This document shows, piece by piece, positions 1 to 6,420 of a stretch of 23,917 bases of DNA (positions are counted from its first letter, which is position 1; each line of letters opens with the position of its first letter). Made by a program: the position numbers and the translations under genes. The stretch spans positions 256,076 through 279,992 of the forward strand of contig DBXV01000008.1 in the NCBI GenBank assembly GCA_002309695.1. The letters are read 5' to 3'. This DNA is from Myxococcales bacterium UBA1203. GTDB lineage: Bacteria; Myxococcota; Myxococcia; Myxococcales; UBA5297. The notes under the pieces were generated by a model, which saw only the letters and a program-made list of their open reading frames with translations, searched no databases and was not told where the DNA came from.

Positions 1-305
1 GGGATCATCAGGAGCAGGCCCTGGGACGCAGTGAACGTCGTGGTCAGGGCACCGGCCTGGAGCGCGCCGTGGACAGCGCCGACGGCGCCGCCTTCCGACT
101 GCATTTCAGCAACCAGCGGAACGGTTCCGAAGATGTTCTTCTCGCCCCGGGCGCTCTTCTCGTCCGAGAGCTCGCCCATCACAGAAGACGGGGTGATGGG
201 ATAGATGGCGATGACATCGCTCAGGGCATGAGCGACGTGGGCGACGGCGGTATTGCCATCGACGGTCACAAGTTTGGGTTTGCGGCCTTCAGGTGTGGTG
301 GACAT
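1..305 (-). CDS. nifJ: Pyruvate:ferredoxin (flavodoxin) oxidoreductase, N-terminal part
   Basis: This minus-strand gene starts at the ATG at 303-305 and leaves the window at position 1, so only about 101 N-terminal residues are visible. Seen: a start reading MSTTPEGRKPKLVTVDGN, then AVAHVAHALSDV, IAIYPITPSSVMGEL and EGGAVGAVHGALQAGA. The YPITPSS stretch and the later G-rich segment are typical of domain I of pyruvate:ferredoxin oxidoreductase. That enzyme cleaves pyruvate with CoA to acetyl-CoA and CO2 and passes electrons to ferredoxin or flavodoxin in the cytoplasm of anaerobes. A good ribosome binding site (GGAGGA) lies 7-12 bases before the ATG. A terminator-like hairpin in the leader (333-378) may attenuate it. 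A related 2-oxoacid oxidoreductase with fused subunits is possible; the N-terminus alone cannot prove the substrate. Confidence 0.9.
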   Translation of the reverse strand, partial: MSTTPEGRKPKLVTVDGNTAVAHVAHALSDVIAIYPITPSSVMGELSDEKSARGEKNIFGTVPLVAEMQSEGGAVGAVHGALQAGALTTTFTASQGLLLMI

Positions 306-332
306 GCAGCTTCCTCCGATTGGGTGTGACGT

Positions 333-378
333 GAAAAAAGGCCCCGCCCGTTCCCTTGGCAGAAACACAGCGGCGCCT
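333..378 (-). promoter_or_regulatory. Terminator-like hairpin in the nifJ leader (possible attenuator)
   Basis: Read on the minus strand, AGGCGCCGC pairs with GCGGGGCCT (one mismatch) around a loop of about 28 bases, and six T follow directly. The hairpin lies about 28 bases before the nifJ ATG. The preceding minus-strand operon already has its own terminator at 609-657, so this one would act within the nifJ leader. Either it attenuates nifJ or it stops a short upstream RNA. No known riboswitch was recognised. Confidence 0.5.
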
Positions 379-499
379 TGAGAGATGGGCCGGAGCCTTT
401 GAACAAATCGCCGTCTTTCGGGCGTTCCGGACAGGAGATCCGAATGCAGAAAGGCGGCGTCAGGTCCGATAAAAAACACGGTCCAAAAAAAGCGGCGGC

Positions 500-528
500 C
501 CCTTAGTCGATTGGCCGGCTCCCTTCCA
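500..528 (-). promoter_or_regulatory. Weak candidate nifJ promoter
   Basis: On the minus strand, TGGAAG (523-528), a 17-base spacer and TAAGGG (500-505) are followed by the discriminator GCCGCCGC and a run of seven T. The -35 box is poor. The downstream part closely matches the module seen before exbB, glgB and the tRNA genes. It would give a leader of about 190 bases containing the 333-378 hairpin. Positions 306-600 hold no gene that I can see. Confidence 0.35.
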
Positions 529-608
529 GAATAATTTGAGTGTCGAGATGGCTTCTCATGGCCGTCATCTGATCGGTCCGGCGGCGCAGCCAGTTCGTTT
601 TCTCAGCA

Positions 609-657
609 CAAAAAAGCCCGGCGCTCCTGCGTGGAGGCCGGGCTTTCGTGTTTTTTT
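609..657 (-). terminator. Rho-independent terminator of the exbB-exbD operon
   Basis: The arms AAAGCCCGGC and GCCGGGCTTT enclose a second pairing, GCTCC with GGAG, around TGCGT. Runs of A on one side and T on the other make it work in either direction. It lies about 55 bases past the stop of the second exbD, so its main role is to end that minus-strand operon. Confidence 0.85.
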
Positions 658-712
658 GATGTCCCGCGGCTTTCGGAAAATGCCGCGCGGTTCAGGAGAA
701 GGTGTTTGGAGC

Positions 713-1351
713 TCAGTCGGCTGCGGCCGGAGGCGGTGCGCCGCCCCCGCCCTTGAGAACGGCGAAGTTGATTTGCGTGAAGCCCGACTGATTGCACGAA
801 AAGAGGACGCGCTTGACCGTGCTGAATGGAACACCGCAGTGGGCCTGAATGTTGACCTCGCCCTTGAAACCGTCCTGCCCGTGAACGGCTTCGTCCCGCT
901 TTTTGATGTCCCGGAGCTCCTCTTCCAGTGCAGGGATGTTCCAGTATTCGTCCCGCTCGATTTCGGAGATCTGGGCCACCTGCTTGCCCTCGACGAGAAT
1001 GGCTTTGGCGATGACCGTCTCCGAACCGGCATCCTTGCACTGGCAGGGACTGTCTTCGGGAGCCGGCATGCCGTTGCACTGGAGCTCCGCGGAAATCTGC
1101 ACCACGGGGAAGCGCTCAACTTCCTTGCCGTTGGCCGCGCTGGGCAGGGTGATGTCCTTGGAGACGACCAGAATTTCGCCGGTAGCTGAGAAGTTCTGGA
1201 GCAGGAAGATGACGATGATGACGAACATGTCCACCAGCGGGGTGACGAGCAGGTCGGCCGTGACGGCCTTTTTACCGGCCATGCCGTTGGCGAACAGGCG
1301 GCTGCGGGCCAGTCTGGGGCTGTAGCGTTTTCCCGGGATGACGATTGGCAT
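713..1351 (-). CDS. exbD: ExbD/TolR-family biopolymer transport protein (second copy)
   Basis: This 212-residue protein has one N-terminal membrane segment (about residues 34-54) carrying the conserved aspartate D41 in the stretch LVTPLVDMFVIIVIFLL, as in ExbD/TolR proton-channel subunits. The rest is a periplasmic domain. ExbD works with ExbB in the inner membrane to turn the proton gradient into mechanical work on TonB- or TolA-type partners. At 212 residues it is longer than E. coli ExbD (141). The extra sequence includes a short Cys-rich stretch (CNGMPAPEDSPCQCKD) in the periplasmic part. The start at 1351 is supported by GAGG about 8 bases upstream. It follows the other exbD by 31 bases, so both are in one operon with exbB. 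No TonB or receptor gene is nearby, so the partner is unknown. Confidence 0.88.
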   Translation of the reverse strand: MPIVIPGKRYSPRLARSRLFANGMAGKKAVTADLLVTPLVDMFVIIVIFLLQNFSATGEILVVSKDITLPSAANGKEVERFPVVQISAELQCNGMPAPEDSPCQCKDAGSETVIAKAILVEGKQVAQISEIERDEYWNIPALEEELRDIKKRDEAVHGQDGFKGEVNIQAHCGVPFSTVKRVLFSCNQSGFTQINFAVLKGGGGAPPPAAAD

Positions 1352-1382
1352 TTGGAAAACCTCTGGCGTGGAACTGTTGAGA

Positions 1383-1904
1383 TCAGTTCAGGTCCATCGC
1401 GCTGATGGCGACGTCGGGAAAGAAGAGCGGGGTGTCCGACGAGTCGTTCATCTTGCAGACGTCAACCACGCGGACCAGCTCGCGATAGGGAATGGTGTCC
1501 AGACACTGAATCGTGATGTTCGACTGTCCGGATGCCTCCGATTTGACCTTGCGCAGGGCGCCGATGAGCGAGTCCTCGTCGCACTTGGCTGCGTCCGCTT
1601 CGATTTTGTCGTTGTCCTTGTGGCAGTAGATGTAGCGGGCGCCGTTCTTATCGACGGTGTAGGTCGAGTTTCCCGTCGTCACCAGGAAGCCGTCTCCCTT
1701 GATTTGCAGGTTCAGCGGCAGCGTCTTGCTCTCCTCCGGCGGCTGTTCGCTCGTGCTGGGACCGCCCGCCTGAGAGACCTCCAGCCGGTCAATTTGATTC
1801 CAGACTGCCGTCATAATCAGGAAGCAGATGAGCGAGGACATCAGGTCGATGAACGGGACGAGGTTGATGGTCACGTCCAGAGAGCGCCTTTTGCGGCTTG
1901 CCAT
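1383..1904 (-). CDS. exbD: ExbD/TolR-family biopolymer transport protein (first copy)
   Basis: This 173-residue protein begins MASRKRRSLDVTINLVPFID, then a single membrane segment with the conserved aspartate D20, followed by a periplasmic domain. This is the standard ExbD layout. It lies between exbB and the second exbD, all on the minus strand. The pair of unlike ExbD proteins suggests a mixed ExbB-ExbD-ExbD complex, as seen in several PVC-group operons. GGAG lies six bases before the ATG. It carries four cysteines in the periplasmic part (near residues 94, 107, 134 and 150 by eye), which is unusual for ExbD. The function is firm at family level; the energised transport partner cannot be named. 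Confidence 0.88.
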   Translation of the reverse strand: MASRKRRSLDVTINLVPFIDLMSSLICFLIMTAVWNQIDRLEVSQAGGPSTSEQPPEESKTLPLNLQIKGDGFLVTTGNSTYTVDKNGARYIYCHKDNDKIEADAAKCDEDSLIGALRKVKSEASGQSNITIQCLDTIPYRELVRVVDVCKMNDSSDTPLFFPDVAISAMDLN

Positions 1905-2061
1905 GTGCGACTCCGTACTTTGGGTGCATCCGGAACCAGCTGGAGGGGCGGCCCGCCGTCCGCTTCGGACCGCTGCGCCCGGGAATCCTCAGGAGCGCTG
2001 TGCCGGCGGCGCATCCAGGGCTGATTCCCAAAAATGGAACGGACCTTCGGATGCAGAAAGA

Positions 2062-2093
2062 CGCCCTGCCGCCTCGTGAAGAGGGGCAGGGCG
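2062..2093 (-). promoter_or_regulatory. Strong hairpin between exbB and exbD
   Basis: CGCCCTGCC pairs perfectly with GGCAGGGCG, extended inward by CCTC with GAGG around a five- to six-base loop. On the minus strand it is followed only by TCTTTC, so it is at best a partial terminator. It sits in the 227-base gap between exbB and the first exbD. Such a hairpin could protect the exbB end of the message or reduce read-through, giving more ExbB than ExbD, which matches the known excess of ExbB in the complex. The regulatory role is inferred. Confidence 0.6.
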
Positions 2094-2131
2094 CCCATGG
2101 CCCAAAGGTCCTGTCGCCCCCCAATGGTCAA

Positions 2132-2878
2132 TTACTTCTGAAGCGCGTTCATCGGAGGATTGATGGAGGCATTCTGAAGTTTGTCCTTATTGGCGATGAT
2201 GAGATTCAGAATGCTGACCGTCGCCTCGTTGATGTCGTCAATCATCTTCTGGGTGCGGCCGCTGAGAACCGAGAAGCAAATCAGAGAAGGAATGGCGGTG
2301 CCGAGCCCGAACGCGGTGCAGTGCATGGCTTCGGAAATACCTGCCGAAAGAATGGTTCCCTTGTCGGCGGCGTTCACCTGGGCCACGGCGTTGAAGCAGG
2401 TAATCAGACCGGAGACCGTTCCCAGAAGCCCGCAGAGCATCGCGGCGTTGCCAATCATGGCCAGGTAGCCGGTGCGCGCCTCAATCTTGGGATTCTCCCT
2501 CAGTGCCGCCTCGTCCATGGCCGCCTGAACCTCAGCCTCGCCGCGGGGGACATTGACGAGTCCCGCCTTCACGATGGCGGTGAGCGGCGTCTTCTTCTGG
2601 CCCGCCACGTAGCTGATGGCTTTGTCCAGGTTCCCCTCGAAGATGTAGCGCTTGAGGCCGTGCATGAAGGCCGCCTTGTTGATGCTGGCGCGGAAGAACA
2701 GGACGGTGATGCGGTCAACCAGAATGGCCAGCAGGAACAGCAGGCAGACGGTGATGGGATACATTCCCCACCCGCCCTTCTGGTAGGCGGCGAAGAGGGA
2801 CGAAACCAGTCCGGCGTCATCGGCAGCGGCTTCGGAACTCAGAACCATGAGGGACTGGACGAGCGAAACGGCATTCAT
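2132..2878 (-). CDS. exbB: ExbB/TolQ/MotA-family proton channel protein
   Basis: This 248-residue protein has three membrane segments: about residues 38-62 (MYPITVCLLFLLAILVDRI), a pair of helices around 138-165 containing the signature LCGLLGTVSGLITCF, and around 190-215 (FGLGTAIPSLICFSVLSG). This is the ExbB/TolQ layout. With ExbD it forms the inner-membrane motor that harvests the proton gradient. It is the first gene of a minus-strand operon, followed by two exbD genes. The ATG at 2878 is preceded by GGAGG about 11 bases upstream and by a clear promoter at 3001-3029. TolQ or a dedicated transporter motor are alternatives that cannot be separated without the partner genes. Confidence 0.9.
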   Translation of the reverse strand: MNAVSLVQSLMVLSSEAAADDAGLVSSLFAAYQKGGWGMYPITVCLLFLLAILVDRITVLFFRASINKAAFMHGLKRYIFEGNLDKAISYVAGQKKTPLTAIVKAGLVNVPRGEAEVQAAMDEAALRENPKIEARTGYLAMIGNAAMLCGLLGTVSGLITCFNAVAQVNAADKGTILSAGISEAMHCTAFGLGTAIPSLICFSVLSGRTQKMIDDINEATVSILNLIIANKDKLQNASINPPMNALQK

Positions 2879-3000
2879 TGTTTTCAGACCTCCAGGGGGC
2901 GTTTCAAATTGGGGCAGAGGGTGTCGCCCAAGGGTGGAAAAAAGTATTTAACCCATTGATTTTATTGAGTTTTTCGGTCTCTCCCGAAAAAAGGCGGCGG

Positions 3001-3029
3001 TAGCTAGCATTCGGCAGGAGGCAAGTCAA
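3001..3029 (-). promoter_or_regulatory. exbB promoter
   Basis: On the minus strand, TTGACT (3024-3029), a 17-base spacer and TAGCTA (3001-3006) are followed by the discriminator CCGCCGCC and then TTTTTTCGGG. The -35 box matches the sigma-70 consensus at five of six bases. The leader to exbB is about 120 bases. The same discriminator and T run occur at other promoters in this window. Confidence 0.65.
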
Positions 3030-3194
3030 GAAAGGGGGGAGAGCGCTTCGCCTGCGCGGCAGATGTGCCGGAGGAATGATTGCATTGGCCGGCGAAAGCT
3101 GAAATCCGGCGCGCGCGGTTGGGGGAAAACGGGGGCATCAGCGGCTTGGTTTATTTGTTTCACGCAGCGTCATTTTCCTGAGGAGGGCCAGCAC

Positions 3195-3698
3195 ATGTTT
3201 TGTCCGCAGTGTCGTTCAGAGTTCAGAGAGGGATTTTTTCGATGCCCGAATTGTGAGTGCGAATTGGTGGGAGAGCTGCCCAAGTTAGAGGATAAGTCGG
3301 AAAAGTTGCGGCAGCTCGCCGCGTCCGGCGGGGCGGTCCGAATTGCCAGGGCGAGCTACCGGGAGGCCGCTCAGATGGTCGAGACCATTCAGAGCCACGG
3401 TGTGGATGCCATGCTGACCGGCGACTGCGATGCGGCGACTGGCTGCTGCAAGCGCGGCTGCGGCGGTCCTCAGGCCTATGTGACGGTCCTGCCCGAGGAT
3501 GTTCAGGACGCGGCGGCGATTCTCCGGGAGGTCCATCGGAATCTGGTGGCCGATATGGAGGGCGGTTCGCTGGAGGCACTGGACGCCGAGGTCGATTTGG
3601 ATTCGGAGGGCGAGAAGACGTGCCCCGCCTGCGGCGCCAAATTTGAGGGGTCTCCGGAGGAATGCCCCGACTGCGGGCTGTATCTCGGGGCGGGGTGA
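3195..3698 (+). CDS. Zinc-ribbon protein with a DUF2007-like middle domain
   Basis: This is a 167-residue soluble protein. It opens MFCPQCRSEFREGFFRCPNC, a four-cysteine zinc ribbon, and closes with a second one (CPACGAKF...CPDCGLY). Between them lies a compact segment (VRIARASYREAAQMVETIQS...) that resembles the DUF2007 'putative signal transducing protein' fold, interrupted by a Cys-rich insert (CCKRGCGG). The start at 3195 is chosen because AGGAGG sits 9-14 bases upstream; an in-frame ATG at 3063 has no such site. No catalytic residues are seen. It stands alone, divergent from exbB and convergent with the PilZ gene. The function is unknown; metal binding or regulation is a guess from the ribbons. 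Confidence 0.75.
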   Translation: MFCPQCRSEFREGFFRCPNCECELVGELPKLEDKSEKLRQLAASGGAVRIARASYREAAQMVETIQSHGVDAMLTGDCDAATGCCKRGCGGPQAYVTVLPEDVQDAAAILREVHRNLVADMEGGSLEALDAEVDLDSEGEKTCPACGAKFEGSPEECPDCGLYLGAG

Positions 3699-3766
3699 AT
3701 CGAATATATTTTGTGAATTTGGTTGAATTAACGTTCAGCGAAAATTTCGTTTCGTTTTTTCAAATA

Positions 3767-3802
3767 AAAATCCCCGTCCGGCTTCGGCCAGGCGGGGATT
3801 TT
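3767..3802. terminator. Bidirectional terminator between convergent genes
   Basis: AAAATCCCCG pairs with CGGGGATTTT around an inner hairpin capped by GGCTTCGGCC. A and T runs on both sides allow it to serve the plus-strand zinc-ribbon gene and the minus-strand PilZ gene. Confidence 0.85.
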
Positions 3803-3855
3803 CATTTATTCCATCCGGCGATGGCCAGAGGGGGGTGTTCAGAGGAGAAAACGGC

Positions 3856-4515
3856 TTAGCGCCGCCGGTCATTCTTGCTGCGCGCCTGTTCACCTAAAAC
3901 GAACAGCCTGATTTTTTCACTTTGCCCCTCGGTCAGCCCCAGAAATTTCAGCGCGGCGTTGCTGCGCGACATGGCGCCGTTGACCTTGACGCCGCGGCGG
4001 ACGACCTCTGCCTGGCAGCGGAACAGCTCGCCGCCCAGCTCAAATTCCACATCCACCCGGTCGCCGACCTTGGCGGTGCTGTCACTGACGACCAGCGCGC
4101 CGCCCGCGGAGACATTGAGGGAGCGGGTGTCCTCCCAGCTGCCGCGCTCGCCGGCCATCCGCACGCGGCATTCGGATTCAATCCGCACGTCCATGCGCCT
4201 TTGGCGGACCTCGGCGCAGGTGCAGAGGATGTCCAGCTCCACGAGTTCGCAGGACGTCTCGGCGCGGCTTTCCACGACCTTGCCCTGCACCCAGACGACA
4301 GAATTTTCGCGGGGCAGTTCGACGCGGACCTTCACGCCGGGATGGAGGCGTTCGAGGTCGCTTTCCTGGCACTGAACGATGGCAAGCAGCCTGTCGGCCT
4401 CGGCGGTGATGACTTCGACAGGAAGCGCCATCCCGGATTTCTCATGGATGAGCGCGCCTTTGTGGAGCCCTTCGTCCAGGGCCTGATGGACGACGTTCAA
4501 ATCGCAGCTGGGCAA
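3856..4515 (-). CDS. PilZ-domain protein (candidate cyclic-di-GMP receptor)
   Basis: This 219-residue protein has no membrane segment. The C-terminal half is a PilZ domain: an RxxxR motif at R107-M-D-V-R111, followed by LNVSAGG (N134, S136, G138), the second half of the cyclic-di-GMP-binding signature. The N-terminal 100 residues look like a YcgR-type beta domain (LHPGVKVRVELP, VVWVQGKVVE). Such proteins bind cyclic-di-GMP and act on flagella, pili or polysaccharide synthesis. The start is a TTG at 4513-4515, chosen because GGAG lies about 8 bases upstream. A later ATG would remove part of the N-terminal domain. No motility gene is in the window, so the output is unknown. Confidence 0.82.
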   Translation of the reverse strand: MPSCDLNVVHQALDEGLHKGALIHEKSGMALPVEVITAEADRLLAIVQCQESDLERLHPGVKVRVELPRENSVVWVQGKVVESRAETSCELVELDILCTCAEVRQRRMDVRIESECRVRMAGERGSWEDTRSLNVSAGGALVVSDSTAKVGDRVDVEFELGGELFRCQAEVVRRGVKVNGAMSRSNAALKFLGLTEGQSEKIRLFVLGEQARSKNDRRR

Positions 4516-4540
4516 TGGATTGCTCCGATGAAATTCACAG

Positions 4541-4597
4541 CGAAAAAGCGGGATCCCGCCAGCTGCGCCGGGAAAACCGGACGGAAGCGGCGGGATC
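4541..4597 (-). terminator. Possible terminator downstream of the tautomerase gene
   Basis: GATCCCGCC (4552-4560) and GGCGGGATC (4589-4597) are perfect inverted arms with a 28-base loop. On the minus strand they are followed after a few bases by TTTTTC. This would end the tautomerase transcript just before the ribosome binding site of the PilZ gene. The long loop lowers certainty. Confidence 0.4.
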
Positions 4598-4650
4598 TCC
4601 TGGTGTCGGTCGAAAAAGCGGGGGAAATCGGCTCGTGGACCATCATCGGC

Positions 4651-5004
4651 TCAGCCGAAGGTCGTCCCGTCCCATCCCCAGCTGTCGGCGTCGATTTCGG
4701 CAAAGTTCAGATAGACGCACTCGGGAGCGACGCCCAGTTCGGCCTGGATGAAGTCGCAGAGAATGCGGCTCAGCTCTTTGCAGCGGTCCGGTGAGAGGCC
4801 GCCGATGCTGCGGACGACGCAGAAGGCGCAGGGCGTGTCAGTCTTGCCCGCCATGGACATGGCTGCCGCGCGGGAGACGCTGGTCATGACGTACTGCTCG
4901 GGTTTTCCCAGGGTTTTGGCCAGAAGCGCCGACCCCTTGGACGCCACATCTCGGGCCTTGTCGGCCCCAAGCTCAGCGGAAGTTTCGATTCGAAGCATCG
5001 GCAT
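4651..5004 (-). CDS. MIF-like tautomerase-superfamily protein
   Basis: This 117-residue protein closely follows the layout of animal macrophage migration inhibitory factor (115 residues). It starts MPMLRIETS with the catalytic proline at position 2, has LGKPEQYV with K34, a CAFC motif at C59-C62 where human MIF has CALC, VYLNF near residue 100, and ends GWDGTTFG where human MIF ends GWNNSTFA. MIF proteins tautomerise keto-enol substrates such as phenylpyruvate using Pro1 after Met removal. The start at 5004 is chosen over 5025 because GAGGAA lies about 9 bases upstream and because the catalytic proline must be N-terminal. The natural bacterial substrate is unknown. The identity is strong at superfamily level. 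Confidence 0.88.
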   Translation of the reverse strand: MPMLRIETSAELGADKARDVASKGSALLAKTLGKPEQYVMTSVSRAAAMSMAGKTDTPCAFCVVRSIGGLSPDRCKELSRILCDFIQAELGVAPECVYLNFAEIDADSWGWDGTTFG

Positions 5005-5121
5005 GTCTGTTTTCCTCGAAGGCACCCGGATTTTTGTCAGCGGCGCGGGGTGCCAGACGCTCCGTCAACAATTTGGCAGTGGGGTGAAAAGGGACCGGCA
5101 GGCGAGTGCCTTGGCCGCGCG

Positions 5122-6237
5122 TCACTTGAGGTTTTCGGGATTCAGTCCCTTGAGAGACTCGGCCACGAAGATGCCGTCCTTTCGGATGAGGACGTCGTCA
5201 AACCAGATTTCGCCGCCGCCCATGTCGGCTGTCTGAATCAGAACCAGATCCCAGTGGACGCTGGATTTGTTGCCATTGTCGCAGTCGTCGTACGAGTTGC
5301 CGGGGGTGAAATGAATGGAGCCGGCGATTTTTTCGTCGAAGAGCGTGTCGAGCATGGGCGAAGTGACGAATGGGTTCACGCCGATGGCAAATTCCCCCAC
5401 GTAGCGGGCGCCCTCATCCGAGTTGAGAATTTCCTCCAGCCGATCCGCCGGATTGCCGCGCGCCTCGATGATTTTGCCGTCTTTGAAGGTGAAGCTCAGG
5501 TTCTCGAACTTGGTCCCCTGATAGAGCGACTGAGTGTTGTAGGTGATGGTGCCGTTCACCGAGTCACGGACGGGGGCGGTGTAAACCTCACCGTCGGGAA
5601 TGTTCATCTTGCCGTCGCACTTGATGGCCGGCAGGCCCCGGATGCTGAAGGTCAGGTCCGTGCCCGGGCCTTTGAGGCGCACGCGGTCGGTCCGCTCCAT
5701 CAGCTCCACCAGAGGGTCCATCGCCCTGGACATGCGGCCGTAGTCGAGGTTGCAGACGTTGAAATAGAAGTCCTCAAAGGCGTCGGTGGACATGGACGCC
5801 TGCTGGGCCATGGAAGGGGAGGGCCAGCGCAGAACGACCCACTTCGTCTTGGGCACGCGGATTTTCATGTGGACCTGCCCCAGCCAGTGCTTCCGGTAGA
5901 GCCCCATCTTGTCCGCGGGGACATCGGAGAGCTCGGCGAGGTTCAGCGTCCCCCGAAGGCCGATGTAGGCCTGCATGTTTTCCATGCGGACCGCCTCGAA
6001 GCGGCCGGTCATCTCCAGACTTTCGGCCGTGCCGCAGGCGTACAGCTCGCGGAGCACCCTGTTCTGCTTGATGGTGACGAAGGGATTGCCGCCCGCCTCG
6101 CGGATTTCCCGCACGAGGAGCGCCACCATTTCAGCGGGAATGTCGGTGGCCTCCACCAGGACGTTCTCGCCGGGCTTCACGCCGCAGGAATAGCGGACAA
6201 GGTTCTGGGCCAGCGTTTTCATTCGTGGATCGAGCAT
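5122..6237 (-). CDS. M29-family metallo-aminopeptidase
   Basis: This 371-residue cytoplasmic protein has the length of AmpS/aminopeptidase T (about 370-410). The C-terminal half carries the family's metal-ligand motifs in order: DGEVYTAPV (Glu), YVGEFAIGVNP (Glu), SIHFTPGNSY (His, Tyr) and SSVHWDLV (His, Asp). These enzymes remove N-terminal residues from peptides using two divalent metal ions. The N-terminal domain (LVRYSCGVKPGENVLVEATD) also matches the family. The gene lies 117 bases upstream of the tautomerase gene on the same strand and 89 bases after the glgB terminator. No clear promoter was found in that gap. No frameshift or missing ligand is seen. Confidence 0.9.
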   Translation of the reverse strand: MLDPRMKTLAQNLVRYSCGVKPGENVLVEATDIPAEMVALLVREIREAGGNPFVTIKQNRVLRELYACGTAESLEMTGRFEAVRMENMQAYIGLRGTLNLAELSDVPADKMGLYRKHWLGQVHMKIRVPKTKWVVLRWPSPSMAQQASMSTDAFEDFYFNVCNLDYGRMSRAMDPLVELMERTDRVRLKGPGTDLTFSIRGLPAIKCDGKMNIPDGEVYTAPVRDSVNGTITYNTQSLYQGTKFENLSFTFKDGKIIEARGNPADRLEEILNSDEGARYVGEFAIGVNPFVTSPMLDTLFDEKIAGSIHFTPGNSYDDCDNGNKSSVHWDLVLIQTADMGGGEIWFDDVLIRKDGIFVAESLKGLNPENLK

Positions 6238-6326
6238 CGTTCAGGGGCCTTTCTTGGAGATTTGTCAGGGGTCAGGTGGTTGGTGGCTGAGCGGGCTTCA
6301 GGCCTCAGGCTCAGGGACGAAGACCT

Positions 6327-6369
6327 AAAAAAACCGGGATGGCGCGCCTTGAGTGCAGCGTCATCCCGG
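6327..6369 (-). terminator. Rho-independent terminator of glgB
   Basis: On the minus strand, CCGGGATG (6362-6369) pairs with CATCCCGG (6334-6341), the stem extends with CGC and GCG, and seven T follow. It lies about 50 bases past the glgB stop, before the aminopeptidase gene. Confidence 0.85.
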
Positions 6370-6420
6370 GAAGAGCGGCCCGCTCATTGGACGAACAAGC
6401 GGGCACCTGAAAAGGGGCTG

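Noticed and set aside
1871..2131. A small minus-strand frame between exbB and exbD
   Set aside because: It overlaps the operon hairpin and the start of exbD, with no family features and no convincing ribosome binding site.
1898..2959. A 353-codon plus-strand open frame
   Set aside because: Antisense to exbB and part of exbD; low-complexity composition typical of a shadow frame.
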